Source: Candidatus Poribacteria bacterium (GTDB lineage: Bacteria > Poribacteria > WGA-4E > PCPOR2b). From it: a DNA stretch of 64,000 nucleotides. The position numbers and the translations under genes are program-made. Shown one piece after another: positions 53,964-63,614 of the stretch (the stretch's first letter is position 1; every line of letters begins with the position of its first letter). The stretch lies in NCBI GenBank assembly GCA_003635265.1, contig PYIZ01000053.1, positions 148,274-212,273 on the forward strand, in the 5' to 3' direction. The notes beneath the pieces were generated by a model. The model worked only from the letters and a program-made list of their open reading frames with translations, had not been told where the DNA came from and made no database searches.

Positions 53964-53992
53964 AAGCCTCGTTATTAAGCGAGGCTTTTTTT
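53964..53992 (+). terminator. Intrinsic terminator after rpmA
   Basis: AAGCCTCG...CGAGGCTTTTTTT, a GC-rich stem of about 7 bp followed by seven T, 30 bases after the L27 stop. Confidence 0.9.
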
Positions 53993-54146
53993 GTTTTCAG
54001 GTATCTGATTACGTGGTAAAATATGTCCCCGCTCTTTCGAACAGGAGCAGATATTATCGGATAGGTCCTATTTGACTCAGTTGAATCCTTGGTCAACTGT
54101 TTTATCTCTCATACCTTCAGAATTTTTCAGACAAGAATTTTGAACT

Positions 54147-56897
54147 ATGTCAAATTGGTACTCCCAAAAAATTCCGCATCTTCTACATGAATTCAAGACA
54201 GATCTCGAACGTGGACTAACTAGTAGGGAAGCCACGTCCCAACGAAGCAAATATGGGATCAACGAGATTCTGCAATCCCATGAGCATTCACTTTTTGCCC
54301 TCCTACTGAAACAATTTGCCAATCTAACGATCATTCTCCTGTTCCTTGTTATCTGCCTCCTCATCTACCTCCAACATACGCTTCACGAAATCATAGTGTT
54401 TTCAGCACTTCTCTGTTTTCATGTCCTCTGGCGATTTATTCAGGCTGGGCGGACACACGCGCAGCTTCAATCAATTAAAACTCATCTAGAGGTCAGTGTC
54501 TCCGTCATTCGAGATGAGCGTGTTATCAAGCTACCCCCTACGGAGATTGTCCCCGGAGATCTATTGCTGTTGAAGGAAGGAGACTATGTCCCTGCTGATG
54601 CTCGCATTGTTGAAGCTGACGCCTTGGTGGTCGATGAGGCGCCGGTATTTGGCACGCCAACGTCCACGCAAAAAACTGATGAAGATATTTCCACAGTGAA
54701 CTTGCCACTGGACAAGCAAAGTAACATGATCTTTGCTGGAACCTATATCCTTGAAGGAGAAGCTAGGGCAATTGTTGTTGGGACCGGCAATCTGCTAGAG
54801 ATCAGCAAATCGGACAAGCGCGCGTCTGCGATGGTTGACTTAGATGCCGAAGCGGAAGTACAGATGGGCTTTTTTTACGACTATTTCCGAATTGTCGGGG
54901 GGATATTAGGAGTGGTAGCGATTGGTCTATCGTTCTTGCTTCAAGATAAGAGCGCCCATTGGAGTGAACTGCTGTTTCTTGGATTCGGTTTTGTCGTCGC
55001 TGCAATTCCAGAGGGGATTGCCTCAACGAGTCGAGCCATCCTAACCCAACAAGCCTATACATTGTTACAGAAGGGGATTGCAATTCGTAATCTTGTCAAT
55101 CTAGAAAGATTGAGTAAACTTACGGCAGTCTGCGTTGATGAAGTGGGCAATTTCATGACGGAGGAGGTGACAGTTTCGCACGTTTTTGTCGATGACAGTC
55201 TTGTTAATCAAGAAACGTGGGAAACTTGGTTGAAATCTCGTGATGGCCATATATCGGATGAGATGGACGAAGGTACAATTTCAACGACCTTACCAGACTC
55301 CGAAGTGCCACCGGAATTTCCGCTATTAATTCTGCTAGCGAGTCGCTGTGCCGCTGATAAAGGCAGGAGTGATGTGGATCACACTTCAACTGTCGCGGAC
55401 CTGAGCATCGGCACCACGCTAAACCAGATTGCCGAAAGAATTGGGTTTGACTTGGATCGTTACAATGAGGCTTTCACTAAAATTGATGAACAGATTCATA
55501 CATCAGAACGCCCATATAAAACACTCGTTTTTGCGCTCCAAGATGGCAAATTCTTGAAGCTAATGTTTGGGGATGCAGAAGCAATCCTGCAAACTTGCCA
55601 TCGTATTCAACTTGATGGAAATGCCCATTACATGAGCTTCGATCAGAAGCAGTTGATACATCAGGCAATTGAATACCTATCAAACAGCAGAACTCGAGCT
55701 TTCGCCGTTGCCTATCGCAACTTAAACACTCCACCACTAGAAGAAACACAACATAACATGACCTTTCTAGGCTTCATTACTTTTGTCGAACTCGAGCACC
55801 CTGATTCAAGGGAGGTTATCCAATCTAGTCTTGATGCAGGACTTAAAATTGTCACAATGACAGATAGAGACAGAAACGCCGCTCTGGATATTGCCAAAGA
55901 CCTCACTATCGTTCAGGATAAATACGGTGTTGTTACACAAGAAGACTTGACTGAGTTCAGTGACGAACACTATGAATCGATTGTGAATCGCTTGCTCGTA
56001 TATTGCCGTCCTTCCGCCGAACAAAAACAGAATTTGGTACAGCATCTAAAACGTCTCGGTTATACTGTTGGGTTTTGGGGAAAATTACCGATCGATATGC
56101 GGGCAATGCGAATGGCCGATGTCAGTTTCACTTCCGCTGCTCGATCATCTCATATTGTTCAACACCGTGCAGGTTGTGTGGTACTTAAGGACGGTTTTGA
56201 TGTCATTGTAGGTCTCATCCGTCAGGCCCGTGAATCTTATATCAACTTGAGAAGTTCGATGCGTTGGTTGCTCTCCTGCAGCCTTGCACAGGTTATCACA
56301 CTTATCATTGGATATGCGCTGCCGTATATCGGTTTCTTTTTTCCTGCGCTAAGTGACTTGCCCATGCCGTTGACCTTGCTTCAGCTGTTTTGGGTTCATT
56401 TGCTCGTAAGTCTGATACCGCTCATGAGTCTCGGATATGATCGCGTGCGTGGTGATTTTCGATATAGCAGACCTCAAAAGATTCCTCCCTTCCTATCCCG
56501 AGCCGATTTCTACGATATGCTGCTGCGCAGCCTTGTTATTGCGTCAATGACTATTTTTAGCTTTATTCTCGCCGCTATGAATTCAGATTCGGCGAAACAT
56601 GACCCTCATGCCGCCGCGCAAACGGCAGCATGTACGACATTGATTTTGGGGCTATTAATTTCAAGTTTCCAGTGCCATCGGCTCTTTTGGGAAACTGTTT
56701 TTCAAAGGATAAGGGCAAACCTTCCCCTATGTTTTACTATATTGGCATGCATTGCACTGCATCTATCTATAGTCTATCTGCCAACGACGCAACAGATATT
56801 CGGCTTTGCGCCGCTCTTCCAAGAGTGGCAATGGATGCTGGCATTCTGTGTTGTTCTGCTATTCTTGCCCTTGAACCTCACGACTCGACGTCGTTAG
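54147..56897 (+). CDS. P-type ATPase-like protein with degenerate catalytic motifs
   Basis: Protein of 916 residues with the full layout of a P2-type (Ca/Mg/Na) ATPase: ATPase_N domain (1-60), two N-terminal helices, actuator domain, two helices around PEGI (288-291), large P and N domains, and six C-terminal helices. Yet the key motifs have changed. DKTGTLT reads DEVGNFMT at 331-338 (the Asp is kept, the Lys and both functional Thr are not), TGES reads FGTP at 168-171, the N-domain KGA reads FGD, TGD reads TDR at 572-574, and GDGVND reads GKLPID at 645-650. So it should not hydrolyse ATP. It may be a membrane scaffold, sensor or receptor. Confidence 0.8.
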   Translation: MSNWYSQKIPHLLHEFKTDLERGLTSREATSQRSKYGINEILQSHEHSLFALLLKQFANLTIILLFLVICLLIYLQHTLHEIIVFSALLCFHVLWRFIQAGRTHAQLQSIKTHLEVSVSVIRDERVIKLPPTEIVPGDLLLLKEGDYVPADARIVEADALVVDEAPVFGTPTSTQKTDEDISTVNLPLDKQSNMIFAGTYILEGEARAIVVGTGNLLEISKSDKRASAMVDLDAEAEVQMGFFYDYFRIVGGILGVVAIGLSFLLQDKSAHWSELLFLGFGFVVAAIPEGIASTSRAILTQQAYTLLQKGIAIRNLVNLERLSKLTAVCVDEVGNFMTEEVTVSHVFVDDSLVNQETWETWLKSRDGHISDEMDEGTISTTLPDSEVPPEFPLLILLASRCAADKGRSDVDHTSTVADLSIGTTLNQIAERIGFDLDRYNEAFTKIDEQIHTSERPYKTLVFALQDGKFLKLMFGDAEAILQTCHRIQLDGNAHYMSFDQKQLIHQAIEYLSNSRTRAFAVAYRNLNTPPLEETQHNMTFLGFITFVELEHPDSREVIQSSLDAGLKIVTMTDRDRNAALDIAKDLTIVQDKYGVVTQEDLTEFSDEHYESIVNRLLVYCRPSAEQKQNLVQHLKRLGYTVGFWGKLPIDMRAMRMADVSFTSAARSSHIVQHRAGCVVLKDGFDVIVGLIRQARESYINLRSSMRWLLSCSLAQVITLIIGYALPYIGFFFPALSDLPMPLTLLQLFWVHLLVSLIPLMSLGYDRVRGDFRYSRPQKIPPFLSRADFYDMLLRSLVIASMTIFSFILAAMNSDSAKHDPHAAAQTAACTTLILGLLISSFQCHRLFWETVFQRIRANLPLCFTILACIALHLSIVYLPTTQQIFGFAPLFQEWQWMLAFCVVLLFLPLNLTTRRR

Positions 56898-57031
56898 GAT
56901 TAATCTCCCGGGATAGAAACGAGCGAGTCCCGTTTCACGAGGATTCCGATAAATCGGAAGATGCTCGGAACGGCACGAGAGAACGGTAGGTGCGGTTTCC
57001 AACCGTACCGGGTTGGATTGTCTCATTAATT
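56898..57031. repeat. Palindrome-rich spacer with GTAG-headed unit
   Basis: AGGATTCCGATAAATCGGAAGAT (56939-56960) is a TCCGAT/ATCGGA palindrome as in the 34.3-35.0 kb spacer. GTAGGTGCGGTT...AACCGTACC (56986-57009) is a GTAG-headed hairpin with one G-U pair. The SelA-like gene ends at 57032 on the other strand. Confidence 0.55.
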
Positions 57032-58291
57032 CTAAGATTCACTAGGGTGTTCCACAGTCCTCCTAAGCGCCCCTATCAATACATCGCGAAGTCGAATTCC
57101 CACAATCTGTTCTTCGCCGGGCTGAAGGCTTAGAGAGAACACCGTCAGTGGGCTGCTCTGACGCTTGACCGATGTGCCTTTGGGAGGAGTCGGAGGAAAG
57201 AATTCGCGAACTCGTGTCACATAGGGATTATAGTTACACAGCACTGATATAGGCGGATCACCTTCACGCAACTCACGTCCACACTCGTCTACGGTAAGCC
57301 CAAAAGCCTCCTCATCCCAATCCAGCACCAGTTGCATGAAGCGATTACTGCCGTTACGAAGCTCAATCTTAGTTTTGACACCGGGGACAGATTCCACAAA
57401 CCCCGCGATTCGCTTCAACGTTTCCGTTTGTTCACGATACAACGCATCAAGGTCGATCGTAAGCCACTTTTCAAGAGCTGCCATACAACCGATGATTTCC
57501 TCTTTTCCGACCTTCATTGCCCGACATACCGCACCCTCAACTGGCGTGGCATTGGCGAGCGCCGCCTCGATCAAGTCCCGTCGTCCGAACAACAGTCCAC
57601 TAGCTTGCGGTCCCCGCAGCCCCTTGCCACCACTAAAACCATACAAATCTACACCCATACGTGCATACCGCCGGATATTGTCAATGGGTGGGATGCCGCC
57701 GGCTGCATCGACAAATATAGGAACACCCGCAGACCTACAAATCGACACCATCTCTGCTAAGGGTGGTGGATCGACTGGATCTGGATCAGCGGAATATCCT
57801 GTGCAAAGCATGGCAGTCTGATCATTGATGGACCGATGCAATGCGTCCAACGATTTAACTACTACCGGTTTTCCTCCTACCAATCGCAGCGCACTGTCGA
57901 AGATGCTGCGCCCACCCCACATGATCACCTGATCCTTGAGGCCGGTAGTGTCAGGCAATTGCCAAATTTTCTCTGGATCGGTGCCCGCGATGCACGCTGC
58001 GGTTGCCAGCGCCATAGAGCCAGCGGCACCGGAGGATACCATGCCGGATTCTGTCCCCGAAATCTCCGCAAGCCGCCTACCTACTCCCCGTTGTAATTCG
58101 ACCACATCAACCATATAGTGGGCTGCCTCATCAATTGCACGGCGCACCTCCGGCCAAACCACTGTCGCGCTCAAAAACGTAAACGGGAGGTTGGCATTGA
58201 TGAATGGTTTGACACCGAGACGGGTATAAACATTGGCATCAAAGCTGTGATTCGTTCCTGTTGCTGCTTGCTGATCGGCTGGATAACGCAT
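57032..58291 (-). CDS. SelA-like PLP-dependent enzyme
   Basis: Fold-type I PLP enzyme of the SelA-like/DgaE family, 419 residues. It has the same layout as 24753-25955: LGVKPFINA at the start, GMVSSGAAGSMALATAA, VFVDAAGGIPP, and the PLP lysine in FSGGKGLRGPQASG. The remainder is diverged, with an unusual C-terminal extension of about 60 residues rich in hydrophobic and charged residues. It may act on a different sugar amino acid or amino acid. It lies alone between two intergenic spacers, with GGAGAGAA upstream of the ATG at 58291. Confidence 0.82.
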   Translation of the reverse strand: MRYPADQQAATGTNHSFDANVYTRLGVKPFINANLPFTFLSATVVWPEVRRAIDEAAHYMVDVVELQRGVGRRLAEISGTESGMVSSGAAGSMALATAACIAGTDPEKIWQLPDTTGLKDQVIMWGGRSIFDSALRLVGGKPVVVKSLDALHRSINDQTAMLCTGYSADPDPVDPPPLAEMVSICRSAGVPIFVDAAGGIPPIDNIRRYARMGVDLYGFSGGKGLRGPQASGLLFGRRDLIEAALANATPVEGAVCRAMKVGKEEIIGCMAALEKWLTIDLDALYREQTETLKRIAGFVESVPGVKTKIELRNGSNRFMQLVLDWDEEAFGLTVDECGRELREGDPPISVLCNYNPYVTRVREFFPPTPPKGTSVKRQSSPLTVFSLSLQPGEEQIVGIRLRDVLIGALRRTVEHPSES

Positions 58292-58490
58292 CCATTTCTC
58301 TCCTTGTGCTCAAGTGTGTGCCCTGATGAACCTTTTTGAAGCTAGTTCATATCTTTGTTGGTTGTCTGTCCAGAATCAATTTTACCAATGTCGTCTTGAT
58401 TATACAAGTTATCAGATCGCTGTCAACGGGAAAGTTCGGTTGGCGTCGTCTCATGGTGTGAGCAGAGAGCAAGGTGATTCAGAAAAGTAG

Positions 58491-58519
58491 TTGACTTGGC
58501 GGATGGGTTGTTTTATCCT
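58491..58519 (+). promoter_or_regulatory. Candidate promoter for Gfo/Idh/MocA oxidoreductase
   Basis: TTGACT (58491-58496), 17-bp spacer, TATCCT (58514-58519). It lies 37 bp upstream of the chosen ATG at 58556 and would rule out the in-frame start at 58496. Confidence 0.5.
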
Positions 58520-58555
58520 ATAGCCAACACTATAGACCGAAAAGGGGAGACTACA

Positions 58556-59653
58556 ATGGCTGAGAAAAAGTTAGGGGTATTGGTACACGGAGCAGGCTGG
58601 GTTTCCACACAACACATTAAAGCCTTTGAAACGAATCCACATACAGAGGTAGTCGCAATTTCTAGTCGCAGATTGACAAGTTGCCAAGCACGCGCGACGG
58701 AGGCAGGATTAGAAGATATTGGACTTTATGATAACTATGAGCAAGCCCTCAAGCATGATGGGGTAGACATTGTTGCCGTCTGCACGCCTCAATATCTACA
58801 CGCAGAGAACACAATTGCCGCAGCAGAGAACGGGAGGCATGTCGTCATAGAAAAGCCGATTGCTAACAGTCTAGAGGAAATCAAAGCGATGCGTGATGCG
58901 GTCCGAGCCGCGGGCGTGAAGACAATAGTCAGTTTTGTCCTACGCTGGAACCCTCTTTTTGAAACCCTCAAGGCGATGGTCGCCGATAACGCGATTGGCG
59001 ATCCCTACTATGTCGAAACAGACTACCAACACGATATCGCTAGTTGGTGGACAGGTTACGAAGACGCCCGAAAGAAATCAACAGGTGTAAGTGCGATGAT
59101 CACAGGAGGTTGCCACGCCGCTGATTCACTGCGTTGGTTTGCTGCCAAGGGTGAGTATGAAGCTGCCGATCCCGTCGAAGTATTCGCCTATTCCGGGGGG
59201 TATCGCAAAGGGGTTTCGGAGGAGTATGACTACTTCACGTCCCAATGGCAAGAGGCACCCCCGCTGGAATATGACGATTTTGAAATCTGCCTTGTCAAAT
59301 TTTCAAATGGTGTGTTAGGCAAAGTCTCTGTCAATTACGGCTGCATCATGCCCTACACCTTTCCACTTGAAATCTTTGGCAATCGCGGATCAATCAAGGA
59401 CAATCGAATCTGGTCGCACAAGTATCCCGGACAGAATGGGTGGGTCGAGATACCCGCTATCCTACCGGACAGCGCTGATGTAACGCACCATCCGTTCCAA
59501 GGACAGATGGATCACTTCGTTAATTGCATCTTGACCGACCGAGAATCACACTGCAATCTGGAGGACGCGATTAAAACCCATGAAATTGCTTTCGCCGCTT
59601 TGCAGTGTTATGAAACAGGGCAGCCGGTACAGTTACCGCTGCTATCCGGCTAA
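58556..59653 (+). CDS. Gfo/Idh/MocA-family oxidoreductase
   Basis: NAD(P)-dependent sugar or inositol dehydrogenase-like protein, 365 residues, ATG at 58556 with GGGGAGA upstream. The Rossmann domain has VHGAGWVSTQHIKAF at the N-terminus and EKPIANSLEE near residue 98. The C-terminal alpha/beta domain carries GGCHAADSLRWFA, the conserved HxxD-type substrate site. Members oxidise sugars, cyclitols or amino sugars; this one may act with the SelA-like enzyme that lies divergently upstream, but that is inference from position. Confidence 0.88.
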   Translation: MAEKKLGVLVHGAGWVSTQHIKAFETNPHTEVVAISSRRLTSCQARATEAGLEDIGLYDNYEQALKHDGVDIVAVCTPQYLHAENTIAAAENGRHVVIEKPIANSLEEIKAMRDAVRAAGVKTIVSFVLRWNPLFETLKAMVADNAIGDPYYVETDYQHDIASWWTGYEDARKKSTGVSAMITGGCHAADSLRWFAAKGEYEAADPVEVFAYSGGYRKGVSEEYDYFTSQWQEAPPLEYDDFEICLVKFSNGVLGKVSVNYGCIMPYTFPLEIFGNRGSIKDNRIWSHKYPGQNGWVEIPAILPDSADVTHHPFQGQMDHFVNCILTDRESHCNLEDAIKTHEIAFAALQCYETGQPVQLPLLSG

Positions 59654-59659
59654 ACTTTG

Positions 59660-59753
59660 AAGCTAATGTGAAAAAATCATGCAGCAGAAGCCGAGTTTTT
59701 TCTTGAAAACTCGGTTTCTCTCCATGCCTTGCACTTTCTTTTTAGATGAACCT
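59660..59753. repeat. MITE-like hairpin repeat, copy 6
   Basis: AGCTAATGTGAAAAAATCATGCAGCAG leads to the hairpin AGCCGAGTTTTTTC...GAAAACTCGGTTT, followed by CTTGCACTTTCTTTTTAGATGAACCT. Both flanks match copies 1 and 4, though the left inverted end is weak. It sits just after the oxidoreductase stop. A TTACGTTTCACGCATCAC tract lies 20 bp downstream. Confidence 0.55.
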
Positions 59754-59833
59754 GAACTGCTTACGCATTACGTTTCACGCATCACTTTTCAAGTGCCTAT
59801 ATTTTGCACTTTTTCTGACATAGACCGCATCAT

Positions 59834-61453
59834 TTATTGAACCGGCTCCATTTCGCCCGATCGGTAACGGTTCCAATAGTCCCTGACTTTTTCTAGTACC
59901 CTCGGTGCAAGGAGGATGCTTCCAATGATGTTCGGGAAAGCCATACCGAGAACCATCGCATCCGAAAAGTCTAAAACAGCATCCAATTTATTGACTGCAC
60001 CAACGATAACAAAAAGGATAAAAATAATTCTGAAAACGATAACAGTTTTTAGACCGGCACCACCGAAATGGTCGAGCAGGTAGATCCAACCCCGTTCGCC
60101 GTAGTAAGCCCAAGAAATCATTGTGGAATAGGCAAACAGCCCGATACTGACGGTAAGGATCAACGGGAACCAACCTATGGCACTTTCAAACGCTTTTGTC
60201 GTTAGCGTCACGCCATCAGACTGCGATAGGCTGGGATCATTCCATGCACCCGTAATGATGACTACCATTGCCGTCATCAAACATACGATGATAGTATCAA
60301 TGAAGGGACCAACCATCGCCACGATACCTTCTCGAACAGGTTCTTCTGTCTTTGCTGCTGCGTGAGCAATAGCAGCACTGCCGAGCCCCGCCTCATTTGA
60401 AAAAGATGCGCGTCTGATACCCCAGACCAGTACGCCAAAAAATCCGCCGTAGAAAGCATTACCTGTGAAAGCCATGCTAAAGATAAGACCGATGGTTTCA
60501 GGGATTTTGGTAAAGTTCATCAAAATTATTAGAATCGAAACACATACATACAAACCACACATGACAGGTACAATTTTAGAGGTTGCTGCACCAATTCGTT
60601 TAATCCCACCGATAATCACTGCCCCCACCAAAATTGCTATTACAATCCCGACGATCCAGTTCGCGCCTGCTGAAAGTCCGAAAGTACTCCGAAAGGCTTC
60701 GGCTGTCTGATTCACCTGAAACATATTGCCGACACCGATGGCACCTCCCATGACCATCAGTGCATACATGATTGCTAGCACTTTCCCCAAAGGTGCCCAA
60801 CTGCCTCCCATCTGTTTCAATCCAATATCGACGTAGTACATAGGACCGCCGGAGATGCTACCATCTGCGTTTGTCTGCCGATACAGTTGGGATAAGGTAC
60901 AACTGCTGAACTTTGCAGTCATCCCGAATACCGCTGCGATAACCATCCAAAAAACAGCGCCCGGACCGCCTAACTGAATAGCAATTGCTACCCCTGCGAT
61001 GTTTCCGAGACCAACCGTTGCGGACAATGCACTTGTCAGAGCGCGGAAATGGGAGATTTCCCCGGTATCCTCTGGGTTATCATATTTCCCTCGAATGACG
61101 TTGATGGAGTGCTTCAATCCCCGCACGTTGATCCAGCGATACCAAAAGGTAAAAAAGATTGCACCGAGGATTAGAACAACAATAAGAAAAGGAAGACTAA
61201 CAACCTTTTTCCGGGGATTGCCGGAGGCATCCAGTACCGGATTTCCATCTCGGTCCACCTCATCAGTCTGAATAGAACCAAAGGCGATGTCGAAAAAGAG
61301 AACCGCGCCAATTGTCGCGTTAGCTTTATCGAGGGCAGAAGGTTCTCCGCTTTCCTGTGCCCAAGCAGATACCACATATAGAGTCGTCAATAACGCTAGG
61401 AGTGGGATAGCCACTCCTGTCTTACTATAAAACCACGACGCTTTTTGCCGCAT
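59834..61453 (-). CDS. Sodium:alanine symporter (AGCS family)
   Basis: Sodium/amino acid symporter of 539 residues, ATG at 61453 with AAAGGAGC upstream; a longer frame from 61543 overlaps the terminator. It has an N-terminal signal-like helix (about 9-31), an extended polar loop of about 50 residues and then the AGCS core with many helices: FRALTSALSATVGLGNIAGVAIAI, GGPGAVFWMVIAAVFGM, GAAIGVGNMFQ and GIRRASFSNEAGLGSAAIAHAAA. Transport is of alanine or glycine with Na+. It lies downstream of the LivHM genes, after a terminator, so it is probably a separate unit in the same amino acid uptake region. Confidence 0.92.
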   Translation of the reverse strand: MRQKASWFYSKTGVAIPLLALLTTLYVVSAWAQESGEPSALDKANATIGAVLFFDIAFGSIQTDEVDRDGNPVLDASGNPRKKVVSLPFLIVVLILGAIFFTFWYRWINVRGLKHSINVIRGKYDNPEDTGEISHFRALTSALSATVGLGNIAGVAIAIQLGGPGAVFWMVIAAVFGMTAKFSSCTLSQLYRQTNADGSISGGPMYYVDIGLKQMGGSWAPLGKVLAIMYALMVMGGAIGVGNMFQVNQTAEAFRSTFGLSAGANWIVGIVIAILVGAVIIGGIKRIGAATSKIVPVMCGLYVCVSILIILMNFTKIPETIGLIFSMAFTGNAFYGGFFGVLVWGIRRASFSNEAGLGSAAIAHAAAKTEEPVREGIVAMVGPFIDTIIVCLMTAMVVIITGAWNDPSLSQSDGVTLTTKAFESAIGWFPLILTVSIGLFAYSTMISWAYYGERGWIYLLDHFGGAGLKTVIVFRIIFILFVIVGAVNKLDAVLDFSDAMVLGMAFPNIIGSILLAPRVLEKVRDYWNRYRSGEMEPVQ

Positions 61454-61491
61454 ATTTGCTCCTTTTGAATCTCTATTGTATGTCCTGTCAC

Positions 61492-61526
61492 AAAAAAAAT
61501 GCCAGCAACGAAGTTTCATTACTGGC
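61492..61526 (-). terminator. Intrinsic terminator after livM
   Basis: On the minus strand GCCAGTAA...TTGCTGGC forms an eight-pair stem (61526-61519 with 61508-61501, one G-U), followed by A and eight T (complement of 61499-61492). It lies between livM and the AGCS gene, ending the liv transcript. Confidence 0.85.
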
Positions 61527-61635
61527 AATCTAAGTGATTCCATCTAATCTTGTCAAAGGTTTCATTCTGTTACGTTCATAACTTGCCGAAAATCAAAAAA
61601 CGAAATCGGATCTCGACCACTTGCTAAGTCCGGGG

Positions 61636-62622
61636 TTAGTCTTGTTCCTTCGGTGCCAGTAATCCTGCTGGACGGAAACGCATTATAAGGATTAGAATAA
61701 TGCCAAAAATTAGATAGCGCCATCCACCGAATGGACGTAGGAGTTCTCCCAAAACCCCTAGGATACCAGCTCCAAGAATTGATCCCTTGATGGTGCCCAG
61801 TCCACCGAGCACGACCATACACAGAATGAAAATCGATTCCCAGAATTCAAACGCGCCTGCGCTGATATTGACCTGAAATTGTGCAAAGAACGCTCCCCCA
61901 ACGGCTCCGATTGCTGCGCTGACGGCGAAAGCAAGGGATTTGTATTCGCGGAGGTTAATTCCCATGCTCTCTGCTGCTCGTTCATCCTCTCGGATTGCTG
62001 CCCACGCTCGCCCAACGCGCGAATGCTGCAGACGATACACAACGATAATTGTAATACCCAACAAAATCAGGATATGGTAATACTGTTGCCAGTATGCGTA
62101 GAGTTCATATCCAAAAAGGTTAGGTGCTGGAATATCGTTTACAAATCCGTTGGGACCACCGATGAGCCACTCCTCATTTTTCACGATCCTGAAAAGGAGT
62201 TCCGAGAAGCCAAAGGTCACGATGGCAAAATAATCGCCTGTCAGACGCAACGTAGGGGCACCACGTAATAGACCCCAGAGCGCGCCATGAATTGCAGCAA
62301 GAGGCAGGGCAATCCAGTAACTCCAACCGAGCCTCGCCATCAACAGCCCTGCCGTATACCCGCCGACGAGGTAGAAACCTACATATCCCAAGTCAAGCAA
62401 TCCTGTGAATCCCGGCACGATGTTGAGCCCTAAAGCCAGCAGCATATAAAGGCAAGCCATCACAACGACTCGGAGGAGGTAGCGTGCACTTGGTATCTCT
62501 AGGAGGATGCCGCGTTGATATAGAAAGTCGACAATACGATCTGAGCCGTAGGCTACCAGCGGAAATAGACACACCGCCGCAAGGAGGATAATGGTTTTAG
62601 GAGTGAATAGCTTTTTCAGCAT
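61636..62622 (-). CDS. livM: Branched-chain amino acid ABC transporter permease LivM
   Basis: Inner-membrane permease of 328 residues with about nine to ten helices. The family motifs are FTGLLDLGYVGFYLVGGYTAGLL near residue 72 and the ATPase-contact loop around RVGRAWAAIREDERAAESMGINLREYKSLAF. The C-terminal MRFRPAGLLAPKE ending is typical. It starts 14 bp after livH on the same strand. The ABC ATPases LivG and LivF and the binding protein are not seen downstream, where a terminator follows, so they lie elsewhere or beyond the window. Confidence 0.93.
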   Translation of the reverse strand: MLKKLFTPKTIILLAAVCLFPLVAYGSDRIVDFLYQRGILLEIPSARYLLRVVVMACLYMLLALGLNIVPGFTGLLDLGYVGFYLVGGYTAGLLMARLGWSYWIALPLAAIHGALWGLLRGAPTLRLTGDYFAIVTFGFSELLFRIVKNEEWLIGGPNGFVNDIPAPNLFGYELYAYWQQYYHILILLGITIIVVYRLQHSRVGRAWAAIREDERAAESMGINLREYKSLAFAVSAAIGAVGGAFFAQFQVNISAGAFEFWESIFILCMVVLGGLGTIKGSILGAGILGVLGELLRPFGGWRYLIFGIILILIMRFRPAGLLAPKEQD

Positions 62623-62636
62623 GTTGGTTTGTCGGA

Positions 62637-63530
62637 TTAAGCTCGTGTGGCTGTTGATTTTCCTAGCAGTCCAGATGGTCGAAAGATAATAACGAGAATC
62701 ATAATGATATAAGCAATCGCAAGCCGGTATTCAGACGAGATGTAACCAGCGCCGAGGGCTTCAGCAACGCCGAGGACCACGCCACCAAGCATTGCCCCCG
62801 TAATATTACCAATCCCTCCAAGTACAGCAGCGGCAAATGCTGCGACCCCTTTGTAGTACCCCATTGCAGGTTCAGTGACCTCACGCAGCCCCACCATGAC
62901 ACCAGCAACAGCTCCAAGCGCGGATCCAATTGCAAACGTCACCGTGATTACGCGGTTGGTATCAATACCCATCAAGCTGGCTGCGGCTCTGTTTTGAGCA
63001 CAAGCCCGCATCGCTTTTCCGATCTTCGTCAAGTGAATTAACCGATTTAAGCCAATCATCAAAACAACGGCGAGTAGGATAATGAAGACATCGAGGAATG
63101 AAACTTGCGCTCCACCGGGTAGCGGGATAGCATTTCCCGTCAAGACCGTGGGCGTTGCTTCGACAGGAAATTTACGCCATCTTGCCCCCCAAATCAATCG
63201 AGCAAGATTTTGTAGCATCAGAGACATGCCAATGGCGGTAATCAGTGCGGAGAGGCGCGGTGCGTTACGGAGCGGTCGGTAGGCGACGAAGTCGATTAAC
63301 ATGCCCATCAAAGCACACATGCCCATGCTGAGTGGTAAGGCAACCCAAAATGAAAGTCCAAACGTCGTGACACATAAGAAGGCAAAATACGCACCAAACA
63401 TAAAAATCTCGCCGTGCGCAAAGTTGATGAGCTGGATGATGCCGTAGACCATTGTATAGCCCACGGCAATTAGGGCGTAGATGCCGCCCAACACGAGTCC
63501 GTTAATAATTTGTTCCAGAAATTGAGCCAT
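62637..63530 (-). CDS. livH: Branched-chain amino acid ABC transporter permease LivH
   Basis: Inner-membrane permease of 297 residues, usual length. The start LEQIINGLVLGGIYALIAVGYTMVYGIIQLINFAHGEIFMFGAY is characteristic; the ATPase-contact loop is KIGKAMRACAQNRAAASLMGIDTNRVI, and it ends FRPSGLLGKSTATRA. It is translated just before livM. An IS200/IS605 right end lies only about 30-50 bp upstream, so the insertion probably sits in the promoter or between livH and upstream liv genes. Confidence 0.93.
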   Translation of the reverse strand: MAQFLEQIINGLVLGGIYALIAVGYTMVYGIIQLINFAHGEIFMFGAYFAFLCVTTFGLSFWVALPLSMGMCALMGMLIDFVAYRPLRNAPRLSALITAIGMSLMLQNLARLIWGARWRKFPVEATPTVLTGNAIPLPGGAQVSFLDVFIILLAVVLMIGLNRLIHLTKIGKAMRACAQNRAAASLMGIDTNRVITVTFAIGSALGAVAGVMVGLREVTEPAMGYYKGVAAFAAAVLGGIGNITGAMLGGVVLGVAEALGAGYISSEYRLAIAYIIMILVIIFRPSGLLGKSTATRA

Positions 63531-63549
63531 AAAGAAAGCAAAAGCTCCT

Positions 63550-63614
63550 ACGACGTTATGTGTGAAATTTGACGTACTCCCAAAGCTAAAGCATTGGGAT
63601 TCTTACACGCTATG
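63550..63614 (-). mobile_element. IS200/IS605-type right end with hairpin, possible omega-RNA scaffold
   Basis: Downstream of the tnpB stop on the minus strand the sequence forms a hairpin with TCCCAA...TTGGGA and inner GC/GC (63578-63599), followed by AGTACGTCAAA. This is typical of IS605-family right ends, where the reRNA/omega-RNA that guides TnpB is encoded; the guide would be the flanking sequence toward livH. The exact boundary cannot be defined here. Confidence 0.5.
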
